Assembly (NCBI GenBank): GCA_023412475.1
Contig: JAEYNR010000039.1
Span: 35,512-99,511 of the forward strand
DNA: 64,000 bases
Source of the DNA: Fibrobacterota bacterium
Lineage (GTDB): Bacteria; Fibrobacterota; Chitinivibrionia; Chitinivibrionales; Chitinispirillaceae
Reading direction: 5' to 3'
The position numbers and the translations under genes are program-made. Positions 9,844 through 18,836 of this stretch are shown here, in pieces (the stretch's first letter is position 1; each line of letters opens with the position of its first letter). The notes under the pieces are model-generated. The model did no database searches, was not told the origin of the DNA, and saw only the letters and a list, made by a program, of their open reading frames with translations.

Positions 9844-10761
9844 CTATTTTACCGACCATCTTTTTTGCAAACCCTGAGCCACTCTGCACATATCTAAAAC
9901 TTTATAAACAGAATTCTTTGGAAGAATTTTTAAAAACATCAATTTCAGTACAAGTTTTAAGATGGTAACTAACCAGTGCTTAAAAGGTGGGTTTAATCCT
10001 AAGTCTTTATTTATTCTGCATATTTCCTTATACATATTAATGTAATTATTCAATGAAGAGGATAATCCACCATACAAAACGGAACTCACATCAACCGCGC
10101 AATAATAAGGATCTTTATTTTTCAAACTTTTCAATAAGAATTCCGTATCACCAGCAATCAAATAACTAGTGTTGAAAGGTTGGGGATCGATAAATAATGA
10201 TTTATGTTGAAATATCGTTGCATGGTCTGGGAGTTCAGGCCTGAAAAAAACCCATTTCCCTTTCATCTCAGACCAGGAACGTTCTTTCTTTTCAATAACA
10301 GTTCTGTTTTCCGGGCTGATATATATAGCATTTCCAAAAACAAGCTCATGTTCAGGAAAAGCCTTTGAAAGAAAAGGGGCAACTTGCTCTAAAGCAGTAT
10401 CTGAAGCCAACTCATCTCCTGAGCCAATAAAGATTATCCAATCACCCTGAATGTATTTGCTTGCCTTATTCCAGGCATCATAAATTCCTGTATCTTTTTC
10501 ACTGAACCAAAAATCTATGCAATCTTCATTTTGTTTTAAGATTTCAACTGTTCCGTCCTTTGAATCACCATCCGCTATAATCCATTGAATATTTGGATAG
10601 GACTGTTTGCGAATCGAATTTATTGTCCAAGGAAGAGATTTCTCTGTATTGTAGGTAGAGGTAATAATAGTTATTACAGGAAGATCAAAAGATCTCTGGG
10701 ATTGCCAGTTCTTTCGAGCTCCACCGGATTTCTCATAAATATTATTTTTAATATTATTCAT
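9844..10761 (-). CDS. Glycosyltransferase family 2 (WcaA-like)
   Basis: GT-A glycosyltransferase of 305 residues. The core at residues 25-125 has ITIITSTYNTEKSL, WIIADGDSKDGTVEIL and the phrase SEKDTGIYDAWNKASKYIQG, which is diagnostic of a colanic-acid/WcaA-like GT2 group. The usual DxD is represented by GSGDEL, common in this group. A C-terminal hydrophobic helix pair (LVTILKLVLKLMFLKIL) suggests membrane contact. ATG at 10761; the 173 bp upstream are very AT-rich and separate it from the next glycosyltransferase gene, the widest gap inside this part of the operon. Confidence 0.9.
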   Translation of the reverse strand: MNNIKNNIYEKSGGARKNWQSQRSFDLPVITIITSTYNTEKSLPWTINSIRKQSYPNIQWIIADGDSKDGTVEILKQNEDCIDFWFSEKDTGIYDAWNKASKYIQGDWIIFIGSGDELASDTALEQVAPFLSKAFPEHELVFGNAIYISPENRTVIEKKERSWSEMKGKWVFFRPELPDHATIFQHKSLFIDPQPFNTSYLIAGDTEFLLKSLKNKDPYYCAVDVSSVLYGGLSSSLNNYINMYKEICRINKDLGLNPPFKHWLVTILKLVLKLMFLKILPKNSVYKVLDMCRVAQGLQKRWSVK

Positions 10762-10934
10762 TGTATAAATAAAAGTTAATTATTATTCTATCACTTATAG
10801 CTCATTGAGTTCGATTTTAGAAGAATAAACCGTTGTTGATTAATGTTTACTTGTGTTTTTTTTAATTGTTTAACCCAATGGTTTAGTTACTCATTATCAC
10901 TTATGAAATTATAAAAATTCCACAAATCATGATT

Positions 10935-12131
10935 CTATTCCCAACAGTTTCTAATATTTTTAATTTCATTAAAATATTGTTCCAACTTCGCAATTGTATT
11001 TTGGATGATAAATGTGTTTTCATTTCTCACCTTGGAAGCTTTTCCAATCATTTTCTCTCTAACATTTTTATCTATTATTTTCTCCATACAATCAGCAATC
11101 TCATCATAATTTTCTGGTTTAAAATATAATGCAGCCTCTAACAATATTTCTCTATGGCCAATCAGATCCGAACATAATACTGGGCACTCTAATGCTAATG
11201 CTTCCAACAAAGGCATATTGGTTGGCCCGAAAAAGGTTGTCATTACAAGAGCTGTCGCGTTTCGGTAAAAAGTATAAATTTCCTCTGTTTCAACGAATCC
11301 ACCAAACACTACATCTTTTTCCAATTTAAGTGCACTTACCTGATTTATTATATAATCAAGATTACCCTGGTCCGAACCTGTTAACATTAATTTGAAATTT
11401 TTATTTCTCTTAGAAAATTTTGCAAATGCTTGCAATAATCCATAATGATTTTTATGAGCCCAGAATTGTGCAGGATAAAAGAAATATTTATTCTTTTCTA
11501 AATTATATTTTTCTAAAGTAGTTAACTGATTTTCTTCACTTATATTTTGAAGAATAGATCTTCCTGCAAAAATTGGTAATACCTTTATTTTTTCTTCAGC
11601 TATCCCTGTATATTTTATTAACTCCTGTTTCCCAGCTTCAGATTCACAAAAAACCATCAAAGCTTTTTTCAAATGGTAATCGTACCATTTATTCCTTATG
11701 TTATATTGATTATTAATGAAAAATTCCGGAAAAGCAAAGGTCGCCTTATGCCCGATATCCCAATTGTTAGAAATAAAAGGAAAATTCGTAATATAAGCAT
11801 ACCCTTGTGTCGGGTAGAAAATTACTTTAACTCCATTTCTTTGAAGATACTTACCAATTATATTTTCATAAAAACAATTATATCTGTACTTGAATTGAGT
11901 TGGAATTAGAAATGAAGCTATTTCAAATATTTTAAATAGCAATTTTCGATAAAATGGAATTAGAATTACTTTTTTATTAAGTCCGTGTACTGGGCCATTA
12001 TTTGATATAAATGCAATTTTCACATCTTTAAAATCTTTATGATCAATATTTTCAATCATAAAATCATAATAAGAAGAACCTCCACCTATAGTTGGAGTAT
12101 AATTTATTGATAACCATACTCCAATTTTCAT
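10935..12131 (-). CDS. Glycosyltransferase family 4
   Basis: GT-B glycosyltransferase of 398 residues. N-terminal MKIGVWLSINYTPTIGGGSSYYDF provides the glycine loop, the middle has FYPAQFWAHKNHYGLLQAF, a phrase typical of mannosyl/rhamnosyl-type GT4 enzymes, and the donor site has TTFFGPTNMPLLEALALECPVLCSD. The ATG overlaps the stop of the aminotransferase gene by 4 bp (ATGA), so both are translationally coupled. It may add the amino sugar made by its neighbour, but that is only context. Confidence 0.9.
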   Translation of the reverse strand: MKIGVWLSINYTPTIGGGSSYYDFMIENIDHKDFKDVKIAFISNNGPVHGLNKKVILIPFYRKLLFKIFEIASFLIPTQFKYRYNCFYENIIGKYLQRNGVKVIFYPTQGYAYITNFPFISNNWDIGHKATFAFPEFFINNQYNIRNKWYDYHLKKALMVFCESEAGKQELIKYTGIAEEKIKVLPIFAGRSILQNISEENQLTTLEKYNLEKNKYFFYPAQFWAHKNHYGLLQAFAKFSKRNKNFKLMLTGSDQGNLDYIINQVSALKLEKDVVFGGFVETEEIYTFYRNATALVMTTFFGPTNMPLLEALALECPVLCSDLIGHREILLEAALYFKPENYDEIADCMEKIIDKNVREKMIGKASKVRNENTFIIQNTIAKLEQYFNEIKNIRNCWE

Positions 12132-13255
12132 TTTTTATGGAAATCCTTTATTTTATTGCAAATTTTTACTATTATTTCTTCTGAAAGATTACTAGCTGAG
12201 GGCAAGTATAAACCATTGTTAGTCAACCAATCACTCACATTGAATTTTCCTGAACAGTTACAACCATAATTCAACAGTGACTTTTGATTATGCATTCCGT
12301 TAAAAAGCAACCTGGTATCAATTCCATTTTCCTTTAAATAAGAGATCAGTTTGTCTCTACTTTTGCCAAATTTTTCAGGCTCTATTACTATAGCATTCAT
12401 CCAGCATACATTAAGCGCATCTTTATTTTCTTCCTGAAACACAACTCCTGGAATTTCTGCCAGTAATTCGCGATAGATCCGATTATTCCTGATACGCATT
12501 TGCTTATATTGATCAGCCTTTTCTACCTGAGCTAACCCTATTGCCGCAATTACATTGGACATTCTATAATTAAAACCTATTTTGTCATGAGTATAATTTC
12601 GATTTCCTGATAATGGGAAACACATATTCTTAAAATATCTGGCATTATTATAGAAGCTTTCATCATCTGTTACAACCATCCCTCCTTCTCCGGTAGTAAT
12701 GTTCTTGTTTGCAAAAAAACTGAACGAAGCAATATCAGAATACTTTCCAGCTTTTATTCCCTTATACTCTGCCCCATGCGCTTCTGCCGCATCTTCAACT
12801 ATATACAAATTGTACTTTTCTGCTATTACCTTTATCTTATCCATCTGGCACATAAGACCAAAAATATGTACCGGCATAATAGCTTTTGTTCGAGAAGTTA
12901 TTTTTTCTTCAATTTTGCTTATATCAATATTCCATGATTTTTTGTCTGCATCCACAAAAACCGGTGTAGCGCCAGTATAGCAAACAGCAAATGCTGAAGC
13001 AATCATGGTGAATGATGGAATAATTACCTCATCTCCTTTGCCTATTCCCAGACTAGCCATTGCCAAATGCAGTGAGACTGTTCCATTACAGACAGCAACT
13101 CCGTATTTGCATCCACAGTATCCTGCAAATTTATTTTCAAATTCAGTCACATATTTCCCAGCAGAAGAAATCCAACCTGTAGAAATAGCATCCATTACAT
13201 ATTTTAATTCATTTCCGTTAAGAAATGGTTCACATACCGGAATAAATTCATCCAT
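12128..13255 (-). CDS. DegT/DnrJ/EryC1-family sugar aminotransferase
   Basis: PLP-dependent nucleotide-sugar aminotransferase. Motifs include GWISSAGKYVTEFENKFA near the N-terminus, VEDAAEAHGAEYKG with the PLP-contacting Asp, and the Schiff-base lysine in FSFFANKNITTGEGG. It would aminate a 4-keto or 3-keto UDP- or GDP-sugar. ATG at 13255 (MDEFIPVCEP) is chosen over the GTG at 13279 because GAGGA lies about 9 nt upstream and it leaves only an 8-bp overlap with the cupin gene. Resemblance to perosamine synthase/PglE-type enzymes is general. No dehydratase supplying the keto-sugar is within view. Confidence 0.9.
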   Translation of the reverse strand: MDEFIPVCEPFLNGNELKYVMDAISTGWISSAGKYVTEFENKFAGYCGCKYGVAVCNGTVSLHLAMASLGIGKGDEVIIPSFTMIASAFAVCYTGATPVFVDADKKSWNIDISKIEEKITSRTKAIMPVHIFGLMCQMDKIKVIAEKYNLYIVEDAAEAHGAEYKGIKAGKYSDIASFSFFANKNITTGEGGMVVTDDESFYNNARYFKNMCFPLSGNRNYTHDKIGFNYRMSNVIAAIGLAQVEKADQYKQMRIRNNRIYRELLAEIPGVVFQEENKDALNVCWMNAIVIEPEKFGKSRDKLISYLKENGIDTRLLFNGMHNQKSLLNYGCNCSGKFNVSDWLTNNGLYLPSASNLSEEIIVKICNKIKDFHKK

Positions 13256-13685
13256 GTGTGACAATCCTCGCATTTTCACTCTCTATTGGTTTAAATCTTA
13301 TCTTATCTTGTTCACCACAATAAGGCCCCTGCTTAACTTCTATAATTTCCGATTGTTCTAACATTTCAAATCCGTGCCCTCCATGAGCAAGCATAACCAC
13401 GTCCCCTTCTGCGACAACCCGGCTTTCCAGATAATTCTGCTCATCATCATAAAAATCGACTCTTACTTTTCCAGATCTAATTATGAGTACTTCCTGTGTC
13501 AACTCTACTTTCCGCTCTACTAAATTATGTACATGCGGTGGTATGACATATCCAGCGGGTCTGTTCATATATCCAAGCTGTTGCGAAAAGCTATCTGGTG
13601 TAAAGAAAGCTATGCCATTCTTTTGGTAATTGCTATAAATTATTATTCCCAGGATTCTTTCGTTTACTTTTATTTCTTCAATCAT
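13248..13685 (-). CDS. Cupin-domain protein of polysaccharide loci
   Basis: Small single-domain cupin of about 145 residues. The two cupin motifs are PPHVHNLVERKVE (metal-ligand histidines) and GGHGFEMLE. Proteins of this shape recur beside DegT aminotransferases in surface-glycan clusters and are mostly unnamed; they differ from FdtA/WxcM ketoisomerases, so no reaction is assigned. ATG at 13685 is preferred to the GTG at 13691 because GGTGAG lies 5-6 nt upstream. It sits between acyltransferase and aminotransferase genes with near-zero gaps, so a sugar-modifying or sugar-isomerising role fits. Confidence 0.8.
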   Translation of the reverse strand: MIEEIKVNERILGIIIYSNYQKNGIAFFTPDSFSQQLGYMNRPAGYVIPPHVHNLVERKVELTQEVLIIRSGKVRVDFYDDEQNYLESRVVAEGDVVMLAHGGHGFEMLEQSEIIEVKQGPYCGEQDKIRFKPIESENARIVTHG

Positions 13686-13687
13686 AA

Positions 13688-14341
13688 TCACTCACCATAT
13701 CTAGGTTTAACATATTTTGCCGGGTCACCAGCAATAAAGGAATTTTCCGGAAATGAATCCAATACTACGGAATTAGAGCGAACAAAAGAATCTTTTTCAA
13801 TTTTCACTCCTGGAAACACACACACATTTATTCCTATCCACACATTTTCCTCAAATTCAATATTACCAATAACCGAAGGTGATAATCCATTATATGGAAC
13901 AACAGGTGTTCTTGATCTATTATCTATAGGATTATAATGCAAACTTGACAATGAATATATTTTACTTCCTGTACTCATCACACAGCAATCACCCAGCTTT
14001 ATTCCCCCATATGCAAATAACATACAGTATTGCGCAATGTGACAGTTTTTCCCTATAAACAATTCGCCTCTTTTAACATTTGCTTTAGGGTTGTCTTTTA
14101 TTTTCAGTGCTCTGTAGGAAAGATCCAGATCTGTACTACTTGCTACCAGAATACTGGATTTATCTATATGAGCGCAGTCACCTATTGAAATATAGGGTAA
14201 TCCATACATAAATACACCAGTATCTATAATCACATTTTTACCTAAATGATTAAGTTGACTTTTATACATCATGGTTCGCAACAAGTTTCCTGCAGAACCA
14301 TCGATATTTCTAATTATAGAAAACAGAAATTCTTTAAGCAT
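13688..14341 (-). CDS. Hexapeptide-repeat (left-handed beta-helix) acyltransferase
   Basis: Acyltransferase of about 217 residues with repeated [LIV]-G-x4 hexapeptides from residue 35 to the end (for example ISIGDCAHID, LFIGKNCHIAQ, VWIGINVCVFPGVKI) and the terminal SVVLDSFPENSFIAGDPAKYV block shared by the family. It would O- or N-acetylate a sugar from acetyl-CoA. ATG at 14341 is preferred; a TTG two codons upstream is possible. It lies directly after a second hexapeptide acyltransferase, so two acyl modifications are probable. Confidence 0.88.
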   Translation of the reverse strand: MLKEFLFSIIRNIDGSAGNLLRTMMYKSQLNHLGKNVIIDTGVFMYGLPYISIGDCAHIDKSSILVASSTDLDLSYRALKIKDNPKANVKRGELFIGKNCHIAQYCMLFAYGGIKLGDCCVMSTGSKIYSLSSLHYNPIDNRSRTPVVPYNGLSPSVIGNIEFEENVWIGINVCVFPGVKIEKDSFVRSNSVVLDSFPENSFIAGDPAKYVKPRYGE

Positions 14342-14352
14342 TTTCAATTTAC

Positions 14353-14961
14353 TTAAGTGGTATATTTCACAATTTTAGCCGGATTCCCTGCTACAACAGC
14401 ATAATCCGGAACATCCTTGGTTACTACACTTCCAGCTCCAATTATGGCACCTTCCCCTATCGTAACTCCCTTTAAAATTATGCTATTAAACCCTATCCAA
14501 GCTTTATCCTTGATTATAACTGGAGCTCTTTTTACAACAGACCAATCTTTATATATGCCGATTTTACCAATCTGCATTGCTTTCAAAGCATCCTTCACAT
14601 CATTAGTCCGCTCTGTTGAAATTAAAGAATGTGCATTATTATCCACAATAGTGACTCCCCAAGAAGTCATAACATCATTCCCAATTATGATTTCGTTTAT
14701 ACAAATAAGCTTACTTCCTCCAATAAAGGAATTATTGCCAATTTTAATTTTCCCACTCAAAGTCTCAAAAACGAATGTTCCACTTAAAAACGTATTGCTA
14801 CCAACATCTAAATAGGTACGCTTGTTTTTGTCTATATTCCTAAAGATAATTTGCAGTTCATTAGTTATACTACCAGACCCTGTTTTTACAATGCCTTTTT
14901 TAATTAAATTATTGATATTATTGGGTTTTAAAATTTTAGAAATAATTTTTCGTGTAATCAT
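14353..14961 (-). CDS. Hexapeptide-repeat acyltransferase (second copy)
   Basis: Acyltransferase of 202 residues with left-handed beta-helix hexapeptides (KIGNNSFIGGSKLI, EIIIGNDVMTSWG, AWIGFNSIILKGVTIGEG) and the C-terminal SVVTKDVPDYAVVAGNPAKIV signature. The likely catalytic His is in DNNAHS. It is closer to the WbbJ/LacA type than its neighbour, so the two are not a simple recent duplication. ATG at 14961. It forms part of the leftward polysaccharide operon; the acceptor sugar is unknown. Confidence 0.9.
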   Translation of the reverse strand: MITRKIISKILKPNNINNLIKKGIVKTGSGSITNELQIIFRNIDKNKRTYLDVGSNTFLSGTFVFETLSGKIKIGNNSFIGGSKLICINEIIIGNDVMTSWGVTIVDNNAHSLISTERTNDVKDALKAMQIGKIGIYKDWSVVKRAPVIIKDKAWIGFNSIILKGVTIGEGAIIGAGSVVTKDVPDYAVVAGNPAKIVKYTT

Positions 14962-14986
14962 TTAAACTCTCATTATTTGACATTCC

Positions 14987-16258
14987 TTAATTTTTTAATT
15001 CTAAATGATCAAAATTGGTAATACAATGGTCAAACACTTTTTTCATTCTTTTTTTAAATGCTTCTACCCCAAAATGTTTAATTACCATTTGCCTTATTTC
15101 ATTCTTATCAAAAGTTATTCTTCCTTCCAGCCACTCTTTTATTTCCTCAGCTATCGATTTGAAATCTCTCAAATGATACAAACGACCACATTCATCAGTT
15201 AAAAAATCTTCCACCCCTCCACATCTGGTAGAAAACACTGGTAAACCACAAGCCATTGCTTCGAGCAATGAAACAGGTAATCCTTCTTGAATACTGGTCA
15301 GCACGAACAAGTCGGATTGATGGTAGTAATGGATCATCTTATCTCTGGATACAAAATTTCTGATTTCAGTAATATCTGAAAGATTATATCTTTTAAATTG
15401 GTTATAAAATTTCTCCTCACCTTCAGCCCACATACTTTTTGAAGTGTTTGGAGCAATACCAATTATCTTAATTTTAAAGTTTTTAGTAGTAATTGTTCTT
15501 AGGTGACTCATTGCTCTGAAAAACGTTGTATAATCTTTGTAAAAATTACATGCAGCCACTATTAAAATTTCAGGAATATATCCGCTTTGCTTTTCTGGTT
15601 TTAATGAAAAAATATTTTCATCAACCATGTTTCCCACTACAATTGGTGAACAATCTATGTTTCCCATAAGAATTTGGCGAGCTTTGTCATAACTAACCAC
15701 TAATAACGAATCTGCATTTTCCAGAGACTTTTTTAAGGATTTTTTACTGTGAAAGGGTATTGCTTCGATACTAAATGGTACATGTTCTGCCAAAATTACA
15801 GGTATTTTGCAATGTGCTCCTAATTTATAAGCGGGTACCCCATTAATAATTGAAGTCATAGCATAAATTAAATCTGGCTTGAAATTTAATTTTTTTACAA
15901 AATAATGATGCATCCTGATATATGTTTTTAACTCAAGTTTTTCATTAATCCATTTTAAAAAGTTATCTGATAAAAATGCAGGAACAAGCTTCTCTATCTT
16001 ATTTAAATTTAAACCATATCCAATGAAACTGATTGCCTTTGGCGGTTGTAATAAGTCCAAATTACCAATATGTGATTTTAATTGAAAAGTACAAACGCGG
16101 ATAATAAATTTAATAAAGTTTTCTCTTCTGAAATCTACAAATCCTACATACATATTAAATTCAGAGCCTAAAGCTAAGGCCTGTTCCTGGAAAAAACTTC
16201 CATTTATTGGGTTTGTTTTTGTGGGATACCATGAAGGTATCATTAAAACATTTTTCAT
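14987..16258 (-). CDS. Glycosyltransferase family 4
   Basis: GT-B glycosyltransferase of about 423 residues. It starts MKNVLMIPSWYPTKTNPINGSFFQEQA, the classic opening of a GT4 subfamily, and carries the donor motif TSIQEGLPVSLLEAMACGLPVFSTRCGG with E-x7-E-like spacing. ATG at 16258 is preferred over a TTG three codons upstream. It is probably the first transferase gene of the leftward operon, 151 bp after the Wzz-like gene. Sugar specificity is not inferable. Confidence 0.9.
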   Translation of the reverse strand: MKNVLMIPSWYPTKTNPINGSFFQEQALALGSEFNMYVGFVDFRRENFIKFIIRVCTFQLKSHIGNLDLLQPPKAISFIGYGLNLNKIEKLVPAFLSDNFLKWINEKLELKTYIRMHHYFVKKLNFKPDLIYAMTSIINGVPAYKLGAHCKIPVILAEHVPFSIEAIPFHSKKSLKKSLENADSLLVVSYDKARQILMGNIDCSPIVVGNMVDENIFSLKPEKQSGYIPEILIVAACNFYKDYTTFFRAMSHLRTITTKNFKIKIIGIAPNTSKSMWAEGEEKFYNQFKRYNLSDITEIRNFVSRDKMIHYYHQSDLFVLTSIQEGLPVSLLEAMACGLPVFSTRCGGVEDFLTDECGRLYHLRDFKSIAEEIKEWLEGRITFDKNEIRQMVIKHFGVEAFKKRMKKVFDHCITNFDHLELKN

Positions 16259-16409
16259 ATTAACCAATTATAATAACATTGTTTATTGTATTAACAAGGC
16301 TTTATCTTTCTTTTAAATAAATACCTCAGTGCGAATATTTTTTTTCATTACTAATTAGATGCTTGTATGTGAGGAGCTACAGGATAACTAAAAAATAAAT
16401 TAGAATAAA

Positions 16410-17405
16410 TCATATCCAGATTCTCTTTTTAATTTTCTCAATAAGTTCAAGATCTTGTTGTGATTTAGGTGCACTACATATGGCATGCAAAACAACAATG
16501 GTTAAAATCACTAAAAACGAAAAACATATACTCAGTACCACTGGATACACTTTTTTTATTTTAAAATCATACACTCTTAAGATAGGATCCACCACCTTAA
16601 AAGCCTCCTTACTCACTAGCATCTCTTTTTCCATCTCGTTTGCTATCAATCCCTGAAGTTTCTCCCGCAACAGAGGATCTGCAACAATCTCAAGCTGTTT
16701 ATCCAGATAACTAACGTTTTCTCTGGCTTCCCGCAGCACCATATCTTTTATGTATATATTCAGGTATTGAAGGCACTTGGAAAGAAGAGTATCTGCAAAG
16801 GTACTATCTTTACTATTCACAGTAATAGTCATGGTACTATTACTGTTTAACTCTCTTTTCAAAATGCCACCGCTCACAGCCACGCCAATTGCCAATATAT
16901 TGGGTTTTACAAAACCCTCTTTCCATTCATTTTTAATCGTATCGTACGAGGTTTTGTACACCTTTGGATAAAGATTTTTAATCACCTGCGGAAGCAAGTC
17001 GTACTTTTCAACCAACTCGGCATTAAACTTCCTACTTCCCAAGATAAGATCTATCTTGTCTAAACCGGGATTTCCTCCAATATTCAACTGGCTGGCAACC
17101 AGTCCACCAAATGCTCCCAACCCAGAGAAATTAGGTGCGGATTTATTCTCATTTTCCTTAGCTGCAATGACCGTCTCTGCCCTAAAGGAGGGGCCCTTAA
17201 GAATTGCAACCAAATAACCTGAAACCAGCCCCAATAAAGCAAAACCTATTATCCACCACTTGTTTTTCACCAGCACATAGATATATTCCAGTATGTTAAA
17301 CTCATCTGGGTCTGTCATAGCTGGTAGAAAAGCTGAACTGGAATCAGATTCCGTTTGATTTGATTTAACTGTCTGGAGATGATGTTGATCTATCATTTTT
17401 TCCAT
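16410..17405 (-). CDS. Wzz-type chain-length determinant protein
   Basis: Polysaccharide co-polymerase of 331 residues with the Wzz topology. A cytoplasmic N-terminus leads to a first membrane helix (WWIIGFALLGLVSGYLVAIL, about residues 50-69), then a long periplasmic, partly coiled region, and a second helix near 285-310 (VYPVVLSICFSFLVILTIVVLHA). There is no C-terminal kinase domain, so it is not a fused Wzc. It would set glycan chain length with the Wzy-like protein of this operon. ATG at 17405 lacks a clear ribosome site; a second ATG is three codons downstream. It is the first gene of the leftward polysaccharide transcript. Confidence 0.85.
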   Translation of the reverse strand: MEKMIDQHHLQTVKSNQTESDSSSAFLPAMTDPDEFNILEYIYVLVKNKWWIIGFALLGLVSGYLVAILKGPSFRAETVIAAKENENKSAPNFSGLGAFGGLVASQLNIGGNPGLDKIDLILGSRKFNAELVEKYDLLPQVIKNLYPKVYKTSYDTIKNEWKEGFVKPNILAIGVAVSGGILKRELNSNSTMTITVNSKDSTFADTLLSKCLQYLNIYIKDMVLREARENVSYLDKQLEIVADPLLREKLQGLIANEMEKEMLVSKEAFKVVDPILRVYDFKIKKVYPVVLSICFSFLVILTIVVLHAICSAPKSQQDLELIEKIKKRIWI

Positions 17406-17736
17406 TACTGTGACAATATTAAGGATGTAACCAATACATATTTAGTTTTATGATTTTTTTGAAGATAATTCTTTATACTTAAAGCTTTCCTGAATAATAT
17501 CCAAGTCTTATCCTTCCATTTTCTAAACTAGGACTATAAAACTAATTTTTATCCCCATTTAACTACAACTATTCAATGTATTGATCCAGAAACCATATCC
17601 ATTATTAGCATTCAATAACTTAAATACGATTGATGCAAAACAAAGGTATGTCATTTGCAATACCTGCTAACAAGAAATCTCAGAGTGTCGCGATTCTCTG
17701 CAAAGCATTTAATCACTTGTATTAGGAGGTATGTTT
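17406..17736. other. Divergent intergenic region upstream of the Wzz-like gene and a small outer-membrane gene
   Basis: 331 AT-rich bases separating oppositely transcribed genes; promoters for both must lie here. The only clear element is the AGGAGG ribosome site at 17724-17729 for the rightward gene. I see no confident -35/-10 pair and no operator-like palindrome. Confidence 0.5.
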
Positions 17737-18294
17737 ATGAGGTATTTCATCTTAGGAATTCTAATTTGTCTTGCAGTTCTGAGCGCAAATGCACAGATGG
17801 ACACTACCACAAGAGGGTACAATGGAAGCAGAGCTCAGGATGGTGCTGCCACCCAGGCTCCAGATGCTTTCTTTGCCGGATTTGGAACTGGAACTCTGGA
17901 TAATTTGGGAGCAAATGATCTTTCTTATCAAATGATTGCTGGAAAAATCTGGAATGCAGGTGCTTTGTTTGGTATAAAAGCTCTTGCAGAAGTCACTACA
18001 GACTTTGATAACGCCATTTTAGCTTCGGCTCTAATTGGATCAAATTTTTACCCTGTAAGACAAAGTGAGTTTGCCCCTTATATAGGAGCTGCCGGGGGTA
18101 TTGGTTATGCGAACGGGCGTGGAACCAGTGATGCTTTAGGATTCGACCTGAGTAGCACTATTGGATTTCTAATTTTCCGCAGTGCTCCAATAAATGTAAA
18201 ACTCGAAGGAAATGCAAACTTTCTTTTCCGTGAATTTTCTGATGAGAATGGTATACCCATGACTTTTACAGGTAGACTTGCTTTATTATTCTAA
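17737..18294 (+). CDS. Small outer-membrane beta-barrel-like protein, unknown function
   Basis: Secreted protein of 185 residues, not recognised by name. Residues 1-20 form a signal peptide (MRYFILGILICLAVLSANAQ). The mature part alternates polar and hydrophobic residues with glycine-rich turns (FAPYIGAAGGIGYANGRG) and ends in LALLF; a terminal phenylalanine is typical of outer-membrane barrels. ATG at 17737 is chosen because AGGAGG lies 7 nt upstream; the ATG at 17731 is only 1 nt from it. It is monocistronic, followed by a strong terminator. An eight-stranded opacity-type porin is a reasonable guess only. Confidence 0.8.
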   Translation: MRYFILGILICLAVLSANAQMDTTTRGYNGSRAQDGAATQAPDAFFAGFGTGTLDNLGANDLSYQMIAGKIWNAGALFGIKALAEVTTDFDNAILASALIGSNFYPVRQSEFAPYIGAAGGIGYANGRGTSDALGFDLSSTIGFLIFRSAPINVKLEGNANFLFREFSDENGIPMTFTGRLALLF

Positions 18295-18305
18295 AGAAAC
18301 AAATC

Positions 18306-18347
18306 AAAGTATACAGGTGCTCAATTCGGGCACCTGTATACTTTTAT
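18306..18347 (+). terminator. Rho-independent terminator between convergent genes
   Basis: Perfect 15-bp inverted repeat (18306-18320 with 18330-18344, core GTATACAGGTGC/GCACCTGTATAC) with a 9-nt loop, followed by T residues on +. It lies 11 bp after the outer-membrane gene and just beyond the 3' end of the opposing CoA-binding gene, so it may serve both directions. Confidence 0.85.
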
Positions 18348-18353
18348 GCAAAA

Positions 18354-18722
18354 TTAAAACTGATTGGTACGTAACAGCACAAGTGTACAAGCGTTTATAC
18401 AATCGATTCCATTCTCTTTTAATTCTTTCTCAAGCTCCGCTGATTCTGTTCCAGGGTTACAAATAACCCTCTCAGGTTTCACCCTTATTATCTCCTGTAG
18501 ATGCTGACTCCATCTCTGTGGTCGCATATAAATGGTAACTGTGTGGATAAACTGATCAATGTCCAAAATACTTTTATACACTGCGATTCCATCAATTGAC
18601 TCAACTATTGGATTCACCGGAAAAACCGTGTGTCCTTTCTCAATTAACATCCTTAAAGCCTTAAAAGAGTAACGATCAATTTTATCACTAGCTCCTAAAA
18701 TTGCTACATTTTTTGCTTCCAT
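18354..18722 (-). CDS. CoA-binding domain protein (YccU-like)
   Basis: Rossmann-type CoA-binding protein of 122 residues. It has the nucleotide loop VAILGASDKIDRYSF near the N-terminus, then VFPVNPIVESIDG and the C-terminal ICNPGTESAELEKELKENGI stretch typical of the YccU/CoA_binding_2 family, whose cellular role is poorly defined. AGGGA lies 5 nt before the ATG. It is downstream of glycogen phosphorylase on the same strand but separated by 114 bp with a possible terminator, so co-transcription is uncertain. Confidence 0.85.
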   Translation of the reverse strand: MEAKNVAILGASDKIDRYSFKALRMLIEKGHTVFPVNPIVESIDGIAVYKSILDIDQFIHTVTIYMRPQRWSQHLQEIIRVKPERVICNPGTESAELEKELKENGIDCINACTLVLLRTNQF

Positions 18723-18782
18723 CTTATTCCCTGGTGCTCAAATAAGAAATAATCATGATTTACTCTAATCTCATGCTTTTAT

Positions 18783-18817
18783 TAAAATCCTGATGAGCCC
18801 AGAAATATGGACTCACC
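18783..18817 (-). terminator. Probable terminator after glycogen phosphorylase
   Basis: On - a 10-bp stem with two G:U pairs (GGTGAGTCCA with TGGGCTCATC, 18808-18817 and 18792-18801) is followed by AGGATTTTAAT. It lies 20 bp beyond the phosphorylase stop. The T-run is short, so termination may be partial. Confidence 0.5.
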
Positions 18818-18836
18818 AAGATAAAACTACATTTAA

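Noticed and set aside
18542..18550. Exact DnaA-box 9-mer inside the CoA-binding gene
   Set aside because: A single 9-mer in coding sequence is expected by chance in 64 kb of AT-rich DNA.
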